Notes under the pieces: generated by a model | The model's input: the letters and a program-made list of their open reading frames with translations, nothing else | The model's database searches: none | Told to the model about the DNA's origin: nothing | Program-made: the position numbers and the translations under genes | Shown: positions 17,161-26,596 of the stretch, one piece after another | How positions within the stretch are numbered: position 1 is the stretch's first letter | Layout: each line of letters starts with the position of its first letter | From: Candidatus Helarchaeota archaeon | GTDB taxonomy: Archaea; Asgardarchaeota; Lokiarchaeia; Helarchaeales; RDOG01 | Assembly (NCBI GenBank): GCA_019058315.1 | Contig: JAHPZH010000003.1 | Location: forward strand, 764,451 to 828,450 | DNA length: 64,000 nt | Direction: 5' to 3'

Positions 17161-18330
17161 TTATCTTTCTATTATTATTGAGCTTCTAGTTGCATATTTT
17201 TCTAGTGCTTTTTCATCGAGTTTAACACCCCATCCAGGACCTTCAGGGACGTCAACTGTTCCTTTAGAGGAAATAAGGGACTTTTCTATAAGGTCATCTT
17301 CATACATTTGTGGAAATATTTCGGGGGCATATCCAAGAGAATTATATCTGGCAGTTGCTAAATGAATATGCATTGCAGATCCAATACCTAGGGGTTGGGT
17401 ATGAATAACAGTACCTAATCCTCTTTGTTCGGCATAAATTATTACTCTGATGGCATTAGTAATTCCACCTGGTTTTTCAGCGTTTACTCCAACAGCTCCA
17501 ACAGCTTTCAATTCGACTAATGTAATAAAGTCTTGGATTGAATAAAAGCTCTCATGAGTAAATAACGGAGTATCTACACGATTTTGTATATAAACCAAAC
17601 CTAATAAGTTGTTTTTATTGATTGGTTGCTCCACTAATTCAATTCCAAAGGGTTCGATCGCTTTAATTGAACGGACCGCTTCTAATGGGCTATATGCTTG
17701 ATTATAATCGACGCGTAATCTTATATCAGGTCCTACAATATCCCTAACCTTTTCAATGATCTCTACATCTTCTTGGATTTTTCTTCCCAGTTTAATTCGA
17801 AAACTCTTATAGCCTGATTTAAGAAAACTCTTTACGAGAAATGTAGTAGTTTTTATTTCTCCAAGCCCGATTAATGCTGTTAAAGGGATTTTTTCCACAC
17901 ATTTTCCACCCATAAAGTCATATGCTGGACGACCTGTAATTTGCCCCATTAAATCATAACATGCAATATCTAAAAGTGCTTTAGCTACTTCGTTTTTGGA
18001 AACATTATTATCCATTTTATACCGTATTTGTTCAATATTGAAAGGATTTTTTCCTAAAATATATTTATATAACTCACTTTGAATTGCATCTATTATTTGA
18101 TTTGGTGATACACCAGTTTCAGGTAACCAAACTAAATTTTCACTTAAACCTATATGATCATCCTTAGTTGTTAATTGACATATAATAGCTTCACCACCTT
18201 GCCATGGTTCATCCGTGGGCATGGCAAATCCTTGTTTACCTTCACTAGCATCCATTACTTCTCTTATGAGTTTTTTAAATGGAACAAAAACAGGAGTCAA
18301 TTTTATACTAATTATTTCGTCATTCATCAT
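17161..18330 (-). CDS. Enolase-superfamily enzyme (muconate-lactonizing / N-acylamino acid racemase-like) with altered metal site
   Basis: A 389-residue member of the muconate-lactonizing subgroup, with an N-terminal capping domain and a (beta/alpha)7-barrel. Expected active-site residues: Lys180 in FRIK (the partner lysine two residues earlier is Arg178), metal ligands Asp208 (RVDYN) and Glu234 (LVEQP), and Lys286 (NAEKPGG). The third ligand, normally Asp in a DES motif, is replaced by His259 in THES. Enzymes of this subgroup include N-acylamino acid racemases, dipeptide epimerases and cycloisomerases. With a D-aminoacylase 2 kb away, a racemase role is attractive but unproven. GAGGG precedes the ATG; the gene lies 13 bp downstream of an amidohydrolase gene. 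Confidence 0.85.
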   Translation of the reverse strand: MMNDEIISIKLTPVFVPFKKLIREVMDASEGKQGFAMPTDEPWQGGEAIICQLTTKDDHIGLSENLVWLPETGVSPNQIIDAIQSELYKYILGKNPFNIEQIRYKMDNNVSKNEVAKALLDIACYDLMGQITGRPAYDFMGGKCVEKIPLTALIGLGEIKTTTFLVKSFLKSGYKSFRIKLGRKIQEDVEIIEKVRDIVGPDIRLRVDYNQAYSPLEAVRSIKAIEPFGIELVEQPINKNNLLGLVYIQNRVDTPLFTHESFYSIQDFITLVELKAVGAVGVNAEKPGGITNAIRVIIYAEQRGLGTVIHTQPLGIGSAMHIHLATARYNSLGYAPEIFPQMYEDDLIEKSLISSKGTVDVPEGPGWGVKLDEKALEKYATRSSIIIER

Positions 18331-18343
18331 TATTCCCTCATTT

Positions 18344-20050
18344 TTAATTTTTTATTAACTCTTTAGGATAAATTTTTTTACCTCTATGGTATGTTTCTAA
18401 AATTTTAATATCAGCGAGTTTGTCAACGGGAACTGAAGTGATTATTTGATCTAAAACAACTAAATCCGCTAGTTTTCCTTTCTCTAAGCTCCCTTTTATT
18501 TTTTCCTGTCCAAGCGCATATGCAGCATTATAAGTAAACATTCTTAAAGCTTCCTTTACAGTTATTGATTGTTCAGGAACAAAACCATTTCTAGTAACGC
18601 ATATTTGTATTGCTTTTATTACATTGGGAGGTTCAATTGGGGAATCGGACGCTCCAGCTAATATAACACCAGAATCGATAATAGACCTGAAAGGATAACA
18701 ATAATTTATTCGATTGGACCCTAGTCGTTTTTCTAACCAAGTATATTCACTATTTATAAATAATGGTTGGCTAACTATAGTGATTCCAAGATCAGCGGCA
18801 TCTTTTAAAGTTTCATTGTTAATAACAGAGGCGTGCTCTATTCTACATCTTATAGAATCTTTATTTTCATTATTAATTCCTTTTAAAATATCTCTGTAAA
18901 TATCAACAATGATTTGATTGGCTCTATCACCTATAGCGTGGCAGGCTAAATGATAATTTAACTGGTAACATTCTTTAAATAAATTAAAAATCTTTTCCTT
19001 TTCTGTTACCATATAACCAATTTCTCCTTTTTGTGAATCGGTAAAAGGTTCATACATAAATGCTGTTGATGCTCCAAGATCACCATCAGCAAATCCTTTA
19101 ACTCCTCCTAAATTTATTTTGTTAGATTTGCCAACCAACTTAGATAAAGATTTTTCAAAACGATTTAATTTTTTAGCTTTTTTAGTATCTAAAAAAATTG
19201 TAAAATCTTGTTCAATCAAGTTTTTTTTAATCAAATATTTTAATAACGGTAATTCCATGCTTCCTGCTTTTCCAGAAAATCCTTGTTCCCCTTCTTGTAC
19301 AAAAAAACCGCTGGATGTTATCCCAAATGAAGATAATTCATCCGAAAATCTTTTAATTGTCTCTTTTATTATTTCAATGCTTGGTATAGGTATTTTTTCT
19401 AAAAGGTAATCTCTAGCACCTTCAGTAAAGATTCCTGTTGGTGTTCCATCATTATCTACTTGGATTTCACCTGATGATAGAGGGATTTCCTTAACATTCG
19501 ATTTATTTATACCCATATTTTTCAAGGCTATTGAATTAACGGCACAAATATGTCCGTCATATCTGAATAAAATGACTGGTCTATTAGGACATAGTGAATC
19601 TAATTTATATCTATCTGGAAAATACTGTTCATTGATATCTGTAAATCGATTTTCCATTAAATCTAAGCCTACTATCCATTCACTATCTTTCCTAATTTTA
19701 TCTTCATTTTTTAAAATTTCTTCTAATTCTGAATAACTTTTAACATTTGATAATTGAAGTTGAGTTTTATAATAGATAGAGATTATTGGATGCATATGTG
19801 CATCAATAAAACCAGGTACAATACATGAATCTGATAAATCTACTTCTTTAATTTCAATTTGATTTTTTAATTCATCATCTAATTTTTCAATAAAATCCTT
19901 AATTACATCTCTAACATTTTTTTCGTCCCCTACTGCTAAAATAGTCTCATTTAAAGTACACATTGCGTCAGCTTCTGTGTTACTCTTATCCATAGTCAAT
20001 ATTTTTCCATTATAAAATAATGTTAAATTTACATTTTCATTTAGTGTCAT
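18344..20050 (-). CDS. Amidohydrolase of the YtcJ / formamide-deformylase type
   Basis: A 568-residue metal-dependent hydrolase. It has the amidohydrolase N-terminal sandwich (YNGKILTMDKS), the metal motif GFIDAHMHP with H85 and H87, the distinctive insertion GFADGDLGASTAFM, then HAIGDRAN, RIEHAS and AGASDSPIEPP supplying further ligands and the catalytic aspartate. The C-terminal strands (LADLVVLDQ, TYHRGKKIYP) return to the sandwich. This group cleaves N-substituted formamides, imides or similar C-N bonds; the actual substrate is unknown. AAGGAGAT precedes the ATG. It is upstream of, and probably co-transcribed with, the enolase-superfamily gene, and likely acts in the same pathway. Confidence 0.88.
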   Translation of the reverse strand: MTLNENVNLTLFYNGKILTMDKSNTEADAMCTLNETILAVGDEKNVRDVIKDFIEKLDDELKNQIEIKEVDLSDSCIVPGFIDAHMHPIISIYYKTQLQLSNVKSYSELEEILKNEDKIRKDSEWIVGLDLMENRFTDINEQYFPDRYKLDSLCPNRPVILFRYDGHICAVNSIALKNMGINKSNVKEIPLSSGEIQVDNDGTPTGIFTEGARDYLLEKIPIPSIEIIKETIKRFSDELSSFGITSSGFFVQEGEQGFSGKAGSMELPLLKYLIKKNLIEQDFTIFLDTKKAKKLNRFEKSLSKLVGKSNKINLGGVKGFADGDLGASTAFMYEPFTDSQKGEIGYMVTEKEKIFNLFKECYQLNYHLACHAIGDRANQIIVDIYRDILKGINNENKDSIRCRIEHASVINNETLKDAADLGITIVSQPLFINSEYTWLEKRLGSNRINYCYPFRSIIDSGVILAGASDSPIEPPNVIKAIQICVTRNGFVPEQSITVKEALRMFTYNAAYALGQEKIKGSLEKGKLADLVVLDQIITSVPVDKLADIKILETYHRGKKIYPKELIKN

Positions 20051-20138
20051 TTCTAAATTATCTCCTTGTTAAACCCTGGAATTTGTCTAATATCTTTTTA
20101 ATCAAAAATTATTTTTATGATTTGTTCTTAAATTTGTT

Positions 20139-21677
20139 TTATGACACGTTTTTTTTCTTTTCTTCTTCACGTAGTGGGACTTTCATTATTTTCCCAGTCG
20201 GATTTTTAGGTAGATCATTGCGAAATTCCACATATTTAGGAATTTTAAAGTAAGCCAGATTTTTCTTACAGTATTCTATTATCTCTTCAGCAGTTGCAGT
20301 TTCTCCTTCTTTCATAACAATAAAGGCTTTAGGTAGTTCACCATAAATTTTATCATCTACTCCGATAACTGCTGCTAATGAAACACCAGGAAAGGTATAT
20401 AAAACTTCTTCGATTTCCCGAGGATATATATTCTCTCCGCCTCGAATTATCATATCCTTCTTGCGATCAATAATATAAAAGAAGCCATCTTCATCTACAT
20501 AACCAACATCACCAGTATAAAGCCATCCTTCTTTCAAGGTCTTAGCATTTGCTTCGGGGTTTTTGAAGTATTCTTTCATAACGTTGTCCCCTTTGATTAT
20601 AATTTCTCCCCTAGTGTTTGGAGCTACATCATTTCCATTATCATCAACAATTTTCATTTCTGTACCAGGTAGAGGCAGACCAATACTACCTATTTTCCTT
20701 CTGTCTTCAGTTTCTGTGGGCATAGGATTAACAGATGAAGCACAAGTACCTTCTGTGAGACCATAACCTTCAATGACTATACAATTAAAAGTTTTTTCAA
20801 ATTCTTTCATGACTTCTACTGGCAATGGTGCGGCTCCGCAAATTAAAAATTCCAAAGACGATAAATCTAAATTTTCATGGGGCATTCTTAAGAGTATAGA
20901 AAGGATTGTCGGAACAGCACTAAAGGTAGATGCTTTATATTTTGCAACAATTTCCCAGTGTTGTTGTGCAGAAAATCCTGGAGTTAAAATACAACTCGCA
21001 CCAATTGTAAGTGGTGTCATCAATGTCACAACTTGGGCATTTACATGAAATAGAGGTAAAATTAACATAAATCTATAGTCTTCTCGAGGGTTAAGAGCTT
21101 CCATAATCATCTCAGCATTTCTTCTTATATTGAAGTGAGTTTGTAAGACTCCTTTAGGAAAACCTGTTGTTCCAGAAGTATAAAGGATTGCAGCTGGATC
21201 CACTTTTTCATTAATTTCAACTTTTGGTGGAGCTTTTGATGAAGCTTTATCCATCAGATCTTGATAATTTAACGTACCTTCCATCGGCTCCCCAATCAAA
21301 ATTATATGATTTAAATGGGGTAATTTATCTCGAACTTCGTTCACTATCCCCATGAATTTAGGAATTGTAACTAGAATTTTTGCCTCAGAATGATTAACTA
21401 CAAATTGAGTTTCACGTGATTTAAAGTGTGCATTGACCGGACCAGCAACTGCACCTAATTTTGGAACACCTAAATAAAAATATACAAATTCGGGCATGTT
21501 AGGCAGAAATATACTTACTTTATCACCTTTTCGGATTCCTAAATTGTATAATAGATTTGCAACTTTATTTGTGATTTCATTTAATTGAGAATATGTAATT
21601 TCCATATCTTCCCAATAAATAAATACCTTATCTCCGTATTTCTTTGCTTGTTTTTCTACTAAATCACCAATTGTCAT
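20139..21677 (-). CDS. Acyl-CoA ligase (AMP-forming)
   Basis: An ANL-superfamily ligase of 512 residues that activates a carboxylic acid to acyl-CoA through an acyl-adenylate. Motifs in order: ILYTSGTTGFPKG (ATP loop), YGLTEGT (A5), GWLYTGDVGYVDEDGF (A7), IDRKKDMIIRGGENIYP (A8 hinge) and PKNPTGKIMK with the conserved A10 lysine near the end. I chose the ATG at 21677 over that at 21692 because GGAGAT lies at the right distance for the downstream start. It is divergent from the double acyl-CoA dehydrogenase gene across about 90 bp, suggesting shared control. Medium- or branched-chain acids are likely substrates. Confidence 0.93.
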   Translation of the reverse strand: MTIGDLVEKQAKKYGDKVFIYWEDMEITYSQLNEITNKVANLLYNLGIRKGDKVSIFLPNMPEFVYFYLGVPKLGAVAGPVNAHFKSRETQFVVNHSEAKILVTIPKFMGIVNEVRDKLPHLNHIILIGEPMEGTLNYQDLMDKASSKAPPKVEINEKVDPAAILYTSGTTGFPKGVLQTHFNIRRNAEMIMEALNPREDYRFMLILPLFHVNAQVVTLMTPLTIGASCILTPGFSAQQHWEIVAKYKASTFSAVPTILSILLRMPHENLDLSSLEFLICGAAPLPVEVMKEFEKTFNCIVIEGYGLTEGTCASSVNPMPTETEDRRKIGSIGLPLPGTEMKIVDDNGNDVAPNTRGEIIIKGDNVMKEYFKNPEANAKTLKEGWLYTGDVGYVDEDGFFYIIDRKKDMIIRGGENIYPREIEEVLYTFPGVSLAAVIGVDDKIYGELPKAFIVMKEGETATAEEIIEYCKKNLAYFKIPKYVEFRNDLPKNPTGKIMKVPLREEEKKKNVS

Positions 21678-21767
21678 TCGAATTATCTCCATTTAGCTAA
21701 AAATAAATTATAAGAAAATTATAATAATCTTGTTTGCTGAGTTAAAAAAGTTAATTGGTGATTTTGA

Positions 21768-24092
21768 ATGGTATTAAGTTGTCTTTATAACGAAGAAGAA
21801 AATCAATTTAGAGAGCAAGTAAAGACATTTATAAAAGCTAAAATTTTACCATATGTCGAAGAAATTGAAAGTGGTAAATATCCACGTGAATTATTAAGAT
21901 TATTGGGAGAGAAAGGTTATTTAGGATTAACACACAGTAAAGAATATGGGGGTTCGGATAAAGGATGGGTATATGAAACAATAGTTTCAGAGGAATTAGG
22001 CGCAGCAAACGGAGCGTTGGATATGGCTCGTGGAGCAACTTGTATTTTATTCGGAACTCCTGTTTCGAGTTTTGGAACTCACGAACAGAAATTAAAATAT
22101 TTAAAACCTGTCTTATCTGGTGAAAAACTTGCTTGCATCGGCATAACAGAACCAGATGTTGGCTCTGATACCGCAGGAATGAAAACTAACGCATATAAAG
22201 ATGGAGATTTGTGGGTCATCAACGGAGAAAAACGTTTTATTACAAATGGTAGTGAAGCGGATTATATTTGCCTATTTGGAATTACTGATAAAAATGTATC
22301 ATCCCATCATGGAATGAGTGCATTCATTTTCCCTACAGACACTCCTGGTTTTGAAGTTGTTAAAGTTTATGATTTGCTGGGTATGCATGGAACCCAAACC
22401 GCACAATTAAAATTCAATAATTGTCGTATTCCGTTGGAAAATCTTCTTGGGAAAGAAAATGCAGGTTTTCAGATTCTTATGGATGAATTAGATAAAGAAC
22501 GAACATTTTATTCAGGAACACTTGCGGGAATTGCACGCTCCGCATTCGAAATAGCAACAAAATATTCAACTGAAAGAGTTCAATTTGGACAGCCGATTAG
22601 TAGATATGAGGGAGTTAGTTTCAAAATTGCAGATATGGCAATTAAATTGGAGGCAATTCATACTTTACTTTTAAGATCTGCACGATTATGTGATCAAAAC
22701 ATCCCAGCGACTAAAGAGTCAGCTATTGCAAAGATTGCAGCCAGTGATTTTGGTTTCGAAATCTGTTGTGATGCTGTTCAAGTATTGGCAGGAATAGGTT
22801 ATACAAAGGAATATCCTGTTGAGCGTTTTATGCGTGATATTAAGCTAGGAATGATTGGTGCAGGTACAAGTGAAATTATGAAGTTTCTAATACAAAGGGA
22901 GGTCTATAGAGAATTTAAAAAGGGGTTAGAGGGAAATAGTCAATTGTTTTATACTGAAGAAGAAAACCAACTTCGGAATGAAGTAAAAGATTTTGTAAGT
23001 AGAGAAGTTATACCGCATTTAGATGTGATTCACAAGGGAGAATATCACCGATCTCTTATCAAAGCATTAGGCTCGAATGGCTTTTTGGGTTATACTCATC
23101 CAAAAGCATATGGAGGACAGGAGAAAGGATGGGTGCAGGAGTCTATTATTGCAGAAGAGGTATCTCGAGCAAGTGGTACTGCTAATATGATCCGCGGAGC
23201 CTCTTGTTTGCTTTTTGGAAAGCCAATTCGATTATTTGGAACTGAAGAACAAAAGCAGAAATATCTCAAAGAAGTCATAAAAGGAGAAAAAATCGGATGT
23301 TTAGGTGTTACTGAGCCAGAAGCCGGAAGTGATGTTTCCAGAATACAAACATATGCAACTAAGAAAGGCGATTCATATATTATTAATGGTGAAAAAAGAT
23401 TTATTACAAACGGAGGTATAGCAGATTATATTTTAGTATTTGCATTATCTGATAAAAATGCCCCTCCTCGGCAAAATATGAGTTCTTATATTGTTCCCAC
23501 TGACATTTCAGGGTTTAAGGTGGAAAAAGTTTATAAGCTTCACGGAATGCAAGGAACACTTGCTTCCCATCTAAAATTCGAGGATTGTGAAATACCAATT
23601 GAGAACCGATTGGGGAATGAGAATCAAGGATTTGAAATTATGATGAACCAATTTGACACTGAGAGAATCATTTTTGCTACAACTATTCTTGGAGTAATGC
23701 AAGCTGCATTCGATATTGTAAAAGACTACTCACTTAAACGTGTTCAATTTGGTAGACCAATTAGTCAATTTGAAGGTGTAAACTTTAAAATTGCTGATAT
23801 GGCAATAAAGATCGAGGCAGCTTCAGCTTTAATACTTAAGGCAGCGCGTCTTGTTGATAAAGGGGAAAAAATACCAATGTTATCTGCTATCACGAAAGTA
23901 TTCGCAAGTGATTATGGTCTAGAAGTAGTTAATGATGCACTCCAAGTTATGGGAGGTATTGGTTACACGAGCGAGTACCCTATGGAGAGGTTACTTCGTG
24001 ATGTTCGCCTAGGAAAAATAGGAGCTGGAAGTTCAGAAGTCTTGCGCTATCTAATACAAAGAGAAATTTATAAAAAAATTAAGAAGAAATAA
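21768..24092 (+). CDS. Tandem double acyl-CoA dehydrogenase (two complete domains in one chain)
   Basis: A 774-residue protein consisting of two full acyl-CoA dehydrogenase units, residues 1-384 and about 391-774, joined by a short linker (EGNSQ). Both have the FAD/acyl motifs GITEPDVGSD and GVTEPEAGSD, GEKRFITNG, RVQFGxPIS, and GGIGY/AGIGYTxEYPxER. Both end IGAGTSE or IGAGSSE, which lacks the YEGT glutamate of medium-chain enzymes but is normal for isovaleryl-CoA and long-chain types. In those the base is on an earlier helix; Glu244 (DKER) and Glu632 (DTER) fit, exactly 388 residues apart. Both halves therefore look active. A usual enzyme is about 380 residues. Electron-transfer flavoprotein genes are not nearby. 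GGTGATT precedes the ATG. Confidence 0.93.
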   Translation: MVLSCLYNEEENQFREQVKTFIKAKILPYVEEIESGKYPRELLRLLGEKGYLGLTHSKEYGGSDKGWVYETIVSEELGAANGALDMARGATCILFGTPVSSFGTHEQKLKYLKPVLSGEKLACIGITEPDVGSDTAGMKTNAYKDGDLWVINGEKRFITNGSEADYICLFGITDKNVSSHHGMSAFIFPTDTPGFEVVKVYDLLGMHGTQTAQLKFNNCRIPLENLLGKENAGFQILMDELDKERTFYSGTLAGIARSAFEIATKYSTERVQFGQPISRYEGVSFKIADMAIKLEAIHTLLLRSARLCDQNIPATKESAIAKIAASDFGFEICCDAVQVLAGIGYTKEYPVERFMRDIKLGMIGAGTSEIMKFLIQREVYREFKKGLEGNSQLFYTEEENQLRNEVKDFVSREVIPHLDVIHKGEYHRSLIKALGSNGFLGYTHPKAYGGQEKGWVQESIIAEEVSRASGTANMIRGASCLLFGKPIRLFGTEEQKQKYLKEVIKGEKIGCLGVTEPEAGSDVSRIQTYATKKGDSYIINGEKRFITNGGIADYILVFALSDKNAPPRQNMSSYIVPTDISGFKVEKVYKLHGMQGTLASHLKFEDCEIPIENRLGNENQGFEIMMNQFDTERIIFATTILGVMQAAFDIVKDYSLKRVQFGRPISQFEGVNFKIADMAIKIEAASALILKAARLVDKGEKIPMLSAITKVFASDYGLEVVNDALQVMGGIGYTSEYPMERLLRDVRLGKIGAGSSEVLRYLIQREIYKKIKKK

Positions 24093-24096
24093 TGAA

Positions 24097-26514
24097 TTAT
24101 ACTTTAATTCCTGCCTGTCTAAGTAAAAATCGTAGGAGATTTGCTACTCTATTTGGTAATTCTGAAATATTTACGGGATTAATTACTAAAAAATTCTTCT
24201 CTCCGTAAATCTGTTTTTGATAATTCGTAGCGCTATCAATGCTAATACAAAGCACATGTATATGTTTTTGTCTTGCATTTTCAACAGCTTGTCGAGTTAA
24301 GTTTATTCCAATATTTCCAGCTTCATAGTATAGACTTATATTATTGTATCTACTTAAATTCTGAAGTCTTCTTTTTTGAAAACTATATGTTCCCGCTGAT
24401 GGTTGTCCATCACTTAAGACTAGAAGAACCTTTAACTTTTTTTTGGTTTTAAGTAATTGTTTTGTTGAATAATTTATTGCATTATGATCCGAATTATTCG
24501 CATATGATATAATATCTGCCAATTTTGATTTAATTTCATAATAATCTTCATCGAAATTCTTGTATGCAAAAAGAGTAAATATTTCAGGATTAATTTCACG
24601 TGGAAATGGTTCTCTGACTTGTGGAATATTCACATTAAAAGTATGACTTCTAGGATAATTTATATCAGTCCAACCATAAACAGAAAAACTAATATCTAAT
24701 GCGCTTAATACCTCGCTAAATAAGATGGCCGCAAGTCGGGCATTTTCTATTTTCGGACCATTCATACTTCCGCTTTGATCTATTAACAAAGTGATAGCTA
24801 TCTGATTTCTACTATTAACCAATAAGTTTTTTTTGAAAATATGAGGATCTTGTCTAACTATTCCCCTTACAATTTGTTTAGTGTCTAATCTACCTGATTT
24901 CAATTGACTAGTTCGATCAGTGCCCAATTTAAATAATGATTTAAATTGATTGACAGTTATATGAATTAAATTATTAATTGATTTCCTTATCCGTTCAAAT
25001 CCAGCAGAGCTATAAGAATTTGGATGAATCGGCATTACAATTCCGATATCGTTAGTTTCCGTTTTAAAAACATCAATAAAATCATTGTTTGCTCTTAATC
25101 TTTTTAAAACATTATTGATTTTCCTTTCAAGTTCTTTATCCTTCAATATTTTTATGTTTCGTTTAGTTAAATCGTCAATCTTGATACGTAATGATGTTGT
25201 ATCGATCAAGTTCCTTTTAAAAGGATCGAGATCTTGTGAATTAACAATGGGAACTTCCATTTCATTTAATTTGTTAGGAGTATCTTGTTCTTCCTTTTCC
25301 ATTCCACCAGATTCTCTTGAACCTAATTTGCCTGAAATATATTTCTTTGAAGAATTGGATTTACTCAAATTGGATTTTGAATGTTGTTTTTTATTTTGTT
25401 GAGTTTTTGAATTTTCATTCAAATTTTTGATAGCGTTTTCCTGAGATTCTACGTTTTTTGATGAATCTGACTCTCTTTCTTCTTGATATTTTTCATTTAA
25501 TGTTTTATTATTAGAATCTGTTATATCTGACGATTCATTTTGTTCTTTCTGATTAGTTTCTTCGTTTTTTTCATTTTTGTTAGAGCCTAATTTCTCACTA
25601 GGTATAGATTGACCTTTTTCATTCGATATTTGTTCTAGATCTTCTGTTTCAGATTGTTTTCCATAAGATCCTTTTCTTTCATTTGGTTTAGGACTTTTAT
25701 CTCTCCCAGACTTTCTTTCAGAACTTTGCTTCTTCTTTTGTTCTTCTTTAGTGGATTTATTTTTTTCCTTATTTTCTATTTGATTTTCTTTCTTTTTCTC
25801 TCTCTTTTGATCTTGCTTTTTTATCTCTTCTTTTAATTCTTTTAATATTTCTTGCATTTCTTTGGGTAGAGGTGGAGGATTACACTCTTCTTTGGATTTA
25901 TTTTGTGGTTTCACTTCAGGGAGAGGTGGTGTTTCCGAAGAATAATTGCCTTCTAATTCAAAAAATTCTAATAATAACGGTATGATTTTATCTGCAGCTT
26001 CGAATGATGCCCTGCAATTCTCTTGTTTTTTTGCCCAATAAATGTAAAAACTGGAAACGTAACATAGCTTTTCTAAATATTTATCTTCAATACGTTCCTT
26101 TATTCCATTAGTTAATGAGATCTCCAAAATGGCTTCAATAAATATTTGCCATTTAGGTTTTTCTTTAAAAGAGGGTCTTTTTTTAAGCCAATAACTATTT
26201 GCATAGTCAATTGCTAGTCGATTACCGTGAAATCTTTTTTTTCCGAGTTCTTCAATTCTTCCATCTTCGATAATATTCACTACATCTTTTGATATTTTTC
26301 CAATAAAAGGGATCTTTGATTTGAATTTATTTTCGTATTTTTTTACAAACTCTTTAAGTAGATCAATATCAGATTGAAATAATATATGCCAAGCTTCGTG
26401 AATTGCACCTGCTTCAAGGAAGACCCACCTTCTGGGTAAATCTAGATCATTTGGAGGTGGAGACAAGAAAATTGTTTCTCCATCTGTACAGCAAGCAGTA
26501 TTACTAAATTTCAA
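24097..26514 (-). CDS. VWA-domain protein with N-terminal HExxH metallopeptidase-like motif (CobT/NorD-like), partner of MoxR ATPase
   Basis: An 805-residue protein. Near the N-terminus HEAWH (39-43) and EDGRIE (83-88) form the HExxH...EDxRxE pattern of CobT/NorD-type VWA proteins, possibly a zinc site. Residues about 200-420 are a very polar Glu/Lys/Ser/Asn-rich linker. The C-terminal VWA domain has a complete MIDAS: D579, S581 and S583 in DQSGSMNG and D702 in LSDGQPS. With the upstream MoxR gene this matches the chaperone-like MoxR/VWA pairs that remodel or insert cofactors into targets. The only standard start is TTG at 26514, yet the frame is open to 26619 and carries plausible coding sequence after a GGGGGAG site, so the true N-terminus may be about 31 residues longer. 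Confidence 0.85.
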   Translation of the reverse strand: MKFSNTACCTDGETIFLSPPPNDLDLPRRWVFLEAGAIHEAWHILFQSDIDLLKEFVKKYENKFKSKIPFIGKISKDVVNIIEDGRIEELGKKRFHGNRLAIDYANSYWLKKRPSFKEKPKWQIFIEAILEISLTNGIKERIEDKYLEKLCYVSSFYIYWAKKQENCRASFEAADKIIPLLLEFFELEGNYSSETPPLPEVKPQNKSKEECNPPPLPKEMQEILKELKEEIKKQDQKREKKKENQIENKEKNKSTKEEQKKKQSSERKSGRDKSPKPNERKGSYGKQSETEDLEQISNEKGQSIPSEKLGSNKNEKNEETNQKEQNESSDITDSNNKTLNEKYQEERESDSSKNVESQENAIKNLNENSKTQQNKKQHSKSNLSKSNSSKKYISGKLGSRESGGMEKEEQDTPNKLNEMEVPIVNSQDLDPFKRNLIDTTSLRIKIDDLTKRNIKILKDKELERKINNVLKRLRANNDFIDVFKTETNDIGIVMPIHPNSYSSAGFERIRKSINNLIHITVNQFKSLFKLGTDRTSQLKSGRLDTKQIVRGIVRQDPHIFKKNLLVNSRNQIAITLLIDQSGSMNGPKIENARLAAILFSEVLSALDISFSVYGWTDINYPRSHTFNVNIPQVREPFPREINPEIFTLFAYKNFDEDYYEIKSKLADIISYANNSDHNAINYSTKQLLKTKKKLKVLLVLSDGQPSAGTYSFQKRRLQNLSRYNNISLYYEAGNIGINLTRQAVENARQKHIHVLCISIDSATNYQKQIYGEKNFLVINPVNISELPNRVANLLRFLLRQAGIKV

Positions 26515-26596
26515 ATCAATTTTTGGATCTTGAGAACATATAGCAATAGTTTTTTTTAGTTCTATGTAAGATGCTGGTCCAATTAATGGATCTGAA

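Noticed and set aside
21768..24092. Possible assembly artefact or missed stop joining two dehydrogenase genes.
   Set aside because: The two halves differ clearly in sequence, the linker is in frame with no remnant start site, and motifs are complete in both; read data would still be needed to be certain.
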